Source: Hydractinia symbiolongicarpus (Eukaryota > Cnidaria > Hydrozoa > Anthoathecata > Hydractiniidae). Taken from it: a stretch of DNA of 64,000 nucleotides. The stretch lies in the NCBI RefSeq assembly GCF_029227915.1, contig NC_079888.1, forward strand, positions 23,416,001 to 23,480,000. The letters run 5' to 3'. The notes under the pieces are model-generated. The model searched no databases. It was not told where the DNA came from and saw only the letters and a program-made list of their open reading frames with translations. Shown piece after piece: positions 60,701-64,000 of the stretch (position 1 is its first letter; every line of letters begins with the position of its first letter). Made by a program: the position numbers and the translations under genes.

Positions 60701-62827
60701 GGAAATCGCGGATTTTCGTTTGCCGGCGATTAAACTTCTTTTATTCAGCGTCTCATCAAAAATGAAAACATTTTTAAAAACTAAAAGTCTCATGCGTTTT
60801 AGTGGTGAAAAAGTAATTTAAAAAATCGTTCGGGAAAAGAGATTACTCCCTGGGTACTTTCTTTGTATACTTTTGACTATACGGGCCAAGCCCGGGATTT
60901 ACGGGAAATTGCGGGTTTTCGTTTGCCGGCGATTAAACTTCTTTTATTCAGCGTCTCATCAAAAATGAAAACATTTTTAAAAACTACAAGTCTCATGCGT
61001 TTTAGTGGTGAAAAAGTAATTTAAAAAATCGTTCGGGAAATGAGTTTACTCCCTGGGTACTTTCTTTGTATACTTTTGACTAAACGGGCCGAGTCCGGGA
61101 TTTACGAGAAATCGCAGATTTTCGTTTGCCGGCGATTAAACTTCTTTTATTCAGCGTCCCATCAAATATGAAAATATTTTTGAAAACTACAAGTCTCATG
61201 CGTTTAGTGGTAAAAAAATGATATAAAAAATCGTTCGGGAAATGAGTTTACTCCCTGGGTACTTTCTTTGTATACTTTTGACTATACGGGCCAAGCCCGG
61301 GATTTACAGGAAATCGCGGGTTTTCGTTTGCCGGCGATTAAACTTCTTTTATTCAGCGTCTCATCAAAAATGAAAACATTTTTAAAAACTAAAAGTCTCA
61401 TGCGTTTTAGTGGTGAAAAAGTAATTTAAAAAATCGTTCGGGAAAAGAGATTACTCCCTGCGTACTTTCTTTGTATACTTTTGACTATACGGGCCAAGCC
61501 CGGGATTTACGGGAAATCGCGGGTTTTCGTTTGCCGGCGATTAAACTTCTTTTATTCAGCGTCTCATCAAAAATGAAAACATTTTTAAAAACTACAAGTC
61601 TCATGCGTTTTAGTGGTGAAAAATAATTTAAAAAATCGTTCGGGAAATGAGTTTACTCCATGGGTACTTTCTTTGTATACTTTTGACTAATCGGGCCGAG
61701 TCCGCGATTTACGGGAAATCGCAGATTTTCGTTTGCCGGCGATTAAACTTCTTTTATTCAGCGTCCCATCAAATATGAAAATATTTTTGAAAACTACAAG
61801 TCTCATGCGTTTAGTGGTAAAAAAATATTATAAAAAATCGTTCGGGAAATGAGTTTACTCCCTGGGTACTTTCTTTGTATTCTTTTGACTATATGGGCCA
61901 AGCCCGGGATTTTCGGGAAATCACGGGTTTTCGTTTGCCGGCGATTAAACTTCTTTTATTCAGCGTCTCATCAAAAATGAAAACATTTTTAAAAACTACA
62001 AGTCTTATGCGTTTTTGTGGTGAAAAAATAATTTAAAAAATCGTTCTGGAAATGAATTTACTCCCTGGGTACTTTCTTTGTATACTTTTGACTATACGGG
62101 CTGAGTCCGGGATTTAGGGAAATCGCAGGTTTTCGTTTGCCGGCGATTAAACTGCTTTTATTCAGCGTCTCATCAAAAATGAAAACATTTTTAAAAACTA
62201 CAAGTCTTATGCGTTTTAGTGCTGAAAAAATAATTTAAAAAATCGTTCCGAAAATGAGTTTACTCACAGGGTACTTTCTTTGTATACATTCGACTATACG
62301 TGCCAAGCCCGGGATTTACGGGAAATCGCGGGTTTTCGTTTGCCGGCGATTAAACTGCTTTTATTCAGCGTCTCATCAAAAATGAAAACATTCTTGAAAA
62401 CTACAAGTCTCATGCGTTTTAGTGGTGAAATAATAATTTAAAAAATCGTTTGGAAAATGAGTTTACTCCCTGGGTTCTTTCTTTGTATACTTTTGACTAT
62501 ACGGGCTGAGTCCAGGATTTACGGGAAATCGCAGGTTTTCGTTTGCCGGCGATTAAACTTCTTTTATTCAGCGTCTCATCAAAAATGAAAACATTTTTAA
62601 AAACTAAAAGTCTCATGCGTTTTAGTGGTGAAAAAGTAATTTAAAAAATCGTTCGGGAAAAGAGTTTACTCCCTGGGTACTTTCTTTGTATACTTTTGAC
62701 TATACGGGCCAAGCCCAGGATTTACAGGAAATCGCGGGTCTTCGTTTGCCGGCGATTAAACTTCTTTTATTCAGCGTCTCATCAAAAATGAAAACATTTT
62801 TAAAAACTACAAGTCTTATGCGTTTTA

Positions 62828-63830
62828 GTGGTGAAAAAATAATATAAAAAATCGTTCTTGAAATGAGTTTACTCACAGGGTACTTTCTTTGTATACATTC
62901 GACTATACGGGCCAAGCCCGGGATTTACGGGAAATCGCGGGTTTTCGTTTTCCGGCGATTAAACTTCTTTTATTCAGCGTCTCATCAAAAATGAAAACAT
63001 TTTTAAAAACTACAAGTCTTATGCGTTTTAGTGGTGAAAAAATAATTTAAAAAATCGTTCTGGAAATGAGTTTACTCCCTGGGTACTTTCTTTGTATACT
63101 TTTGACTATACGGGCCGAGTCCGGGATTTAGGGAAATCGCAGGTTTTCGTTTGCCGGCGATTAAACTGCTTTTATTCAGCGTCTCATCAAAAATGAAAAC
63201 ATTTTTGAAAACTACAAGTCTCATGCGTTTTAGTGGTGAAAAAATAATTTAAAAAATCGTTCGGGAAATGAGTTTACTCCCTGGGTACTTTCTTTGTATA
63301 CTTTTGACTATACGGGCCAAGCCGGGATTTACAGGAAATCGCGGGTTAACTTCTTTTATTCAGCGTCTCATCAAAAATGAAAACATTTTTAAAAACTACA
63401 AGTCTTATGCGTTTTAGTGGTGAAAAAATAATTTAAAAAATCGTTCCGGAAATGAGTTTACTCACAGGGTACTTTCTTTGTATACATTCGACTATACGGG
63501 CCAAGCCCGGGATTTACGGGAAATCGCGGGTTTTCGTTTTCCGGCGATTAAACTTCTTTTATTCAGCGTCTCATCAAAAATGAAAACATTTTAAAAAACT
63601 ACAAGTCTTATGCGTTTTAGTGGTGAAAAAATAATTTAAAAAATCGTTCTGGAAATGAGTTTACTCCCTGGGTACTTTCTTTGTATACTTTTGACTATAC
63701 GGGCCGAGTCCGGGATTTAGGGAAATCGCAGGTTTTCGTTTGCCGGCGATTAAACTGCTTTTATTCAGCGTCTCATCAAAAATGAAAACATTTTTGAAAA
63801 CTACAAGTCTCATGCGTTTTAGTGGTGAAA
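62828..63830 (+). repeat. Trimer HOR, 589 bp, two partial copies
   Basis: A K-like unit with GTATACATTCGACTATACGG and TTTTCCGGCG starts at 62828 and again at 63417. Each is followed by a GAGTCCGGGATTTAGGG unit. The 589-bp spacing reflects one 18-bp-deleted unit in the first copy; the second copy continues into a different K unit. Confidence 0.85.
63233..63416 (+). repeat. 18-bp-deleted monomer, copy 4
   Basis: Same joint, near 63346. It lies in a 589-bp trimer and is 8.5 kb from the nearest other copy. Confidence 0.92.
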
Positions 63831-64000
63831 AAATAATTTAAAAAATCGTTCCGGAAATGAGTTTACTCACAGGGTACTTTCTTTGTATACATTCGACTAT
63901 ACGTGCCAAGCCCGGGATTTACGGGAAATCGCGGGTTTTCGTTTGCCGGCGATTAAACTGCTTTTATTCAGCGTCTCATCAAAAATGAAAACATTCTTGA
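63822..64000 (+). repeat. Partial monomer at window edge
   Basis: A K-subtype unit (CTCACAGGG, CATTCGAC, CATTCTTGA) is cut by the window end 179 bases after its start. The array therefore continues beyond the window. Confidence 0.95.

Larger units (their letters stand above)
55075..62045 (+). repeat. 16- to 18-mer HOR, spacing 3,241 to 3,645 bp, two copies
   Basis: About 55075-58400 recurs at about 58316-62045. The offset is 3,241 bp up to about 56945/60186, then 3,443 (GAAAAGGTAATTT at 56954/60397), then 3,645 (CCCTGCGTAC at 57811/61456 and AGTCCGCGATTT at 58055/61700). The two steps of 202 bp mean the right copy has one extra monomer at about 60193-60396 and another at about 61208-61407. 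Shared rare variants include TTGCCGGAGATT, TTCATCGTC, CCCATTAAATATG, CCCATCAGAAATG, ACTAATCGGG and GTATTCTTTTG. Confidence 0.9.
1..64000 (+). repeat. Satellite DNA array, ~203-bp monomer, about 315 head-to-tail copies
   Basis: Every line of the window reads as the same unit repeated with substitutions and small indels; the landmark GTGGTGAAAA returns every 202-203 bp from base 1 to base 63822. A typical unit runs in order through an A-rich stretch, TCGTTCGGGAAATGAG, CTCCCTGGGTACTTTC, GTATACTTTTGACTATAC, a CCCGGG/CGGGAAATCGCGGG block, TTTCGTTTGCCGGCGATT, TTTATTCAGCGTC, CAAAAATGAAAACATTTTT and ACAAGTCTCATGCG. All copies have the same orientation. A full-length unit counted by hand has 36 C, 40 G and 12 CpG in 203 bp. 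Nothing else interrupts the array. Arrays of this type are typical of eukaryotic centromeric or pericentromeric heterochromatin; that location is inferred. The monomer phase chosen here (GTGGTG as position 1) is arbitrary. Confidence 0.98.

Noticed and set aside
1-64000. CRISPR array
   Set aside because: The entire 203-bp period is repeated; there are no short repeats alternating with unique spacers.
1-64000. Array of transposon long terminal repeats or a helitron/MITE tandem
   Set aside because: There are no target-site duplications, terminal TG...CA or inverted termini at monomer junctions, no internal coding remnant, and unit length is constant.

Overview
The whole 64 kb window is one uninterrupted tandem satellite DNA array. 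The repeat unit is about 203 bp (202-203 bp in most copies). I count about 315 monomers, all head-to-tail in the same orientation. I find no unique sequence, no inversion, no inserted transposon, and no believable protein or RNA gene. The window opens exactly at the phase I use as monomer position 1 (GTGGTG) and ends inside a monomer, so the array continues past both edges. A hand-counted full-length monomer has 76 G+C in 203 bp (37%) and 12 CpG, against about 7 expected.

An array of this size and regularity, with nested higher-order repeats (HORs), points to eukaryotic heterochromatin, most likely centromeric or pericentromeric. The lack of CpG depletion argues against a genome with heavy germline CpG methylation, such as a vertebrate or flowering plant, and fits many invertebrates, insects among them. 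I do not recognise the satellite family and cannot name the species.

Layout, left to right. From 1 to 9.6 kb is a heterogeneous mix of subtypes with 594-bp, 1,823-bp and 1,001-bp multimer duplications and 14-bp-deleted monomers. From 9.6 to 15.5 kb is a mixed zone rich in the CTCACAGGG (K) subtype. From 15.5 to 22.3 kb lie a 13-mer duplication (2,632 bp) and a 5-mer duplication (1,015 bp). From 22.3 to 31.4 kb lies a 17-mer duplication (3,436 bp) built partly from a 5-mer of about 1,011 bp. From 31.4 to 34 kb is a mosaic re-copy of 21-23.5 kb sequence. From 33.5 to 39.6 kb are a 10-mer duplication (2,022 bp) and dimers. From 39.6 to 47.3 kb is the most homogeneous and apparently youngest block: dimers (404 bp x3), an 8-mer (1,620 bp) and a nearly identical 12-mer duplication (2,430 bp). 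From 47.3 to 49.7 kb is a divergent transition. From 49.7 to 55 kb are a 4-mer duplication (810 bp) and 18-bp-deleted monomers. From 55.1 to 62.0 kb is a 16-mer duplication (3,241 bp) whose copies differ by two whole monomers. From 62.0 to 64 kb is a mixed zone with a 589-bp trimer.

The monomer has three dyads: GTATA-N8-TATAC; a 31-bp imperfect palindrome around CCCGGGATTT/AAATCGCGGG; and AAAAATG-AAAA-CATTTTT. The second is strong in one monomer class (GCCAAGCCCGGG) and weak in the other (GCCGAGTCC). The third has an alternative form in the AAATATG subtype that restores pairing with a shifted centre. These dyads, the class-specific cruciform potential and the well-resolved recombination history are the features most worth following up. 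There are no genes here to form a pathway.
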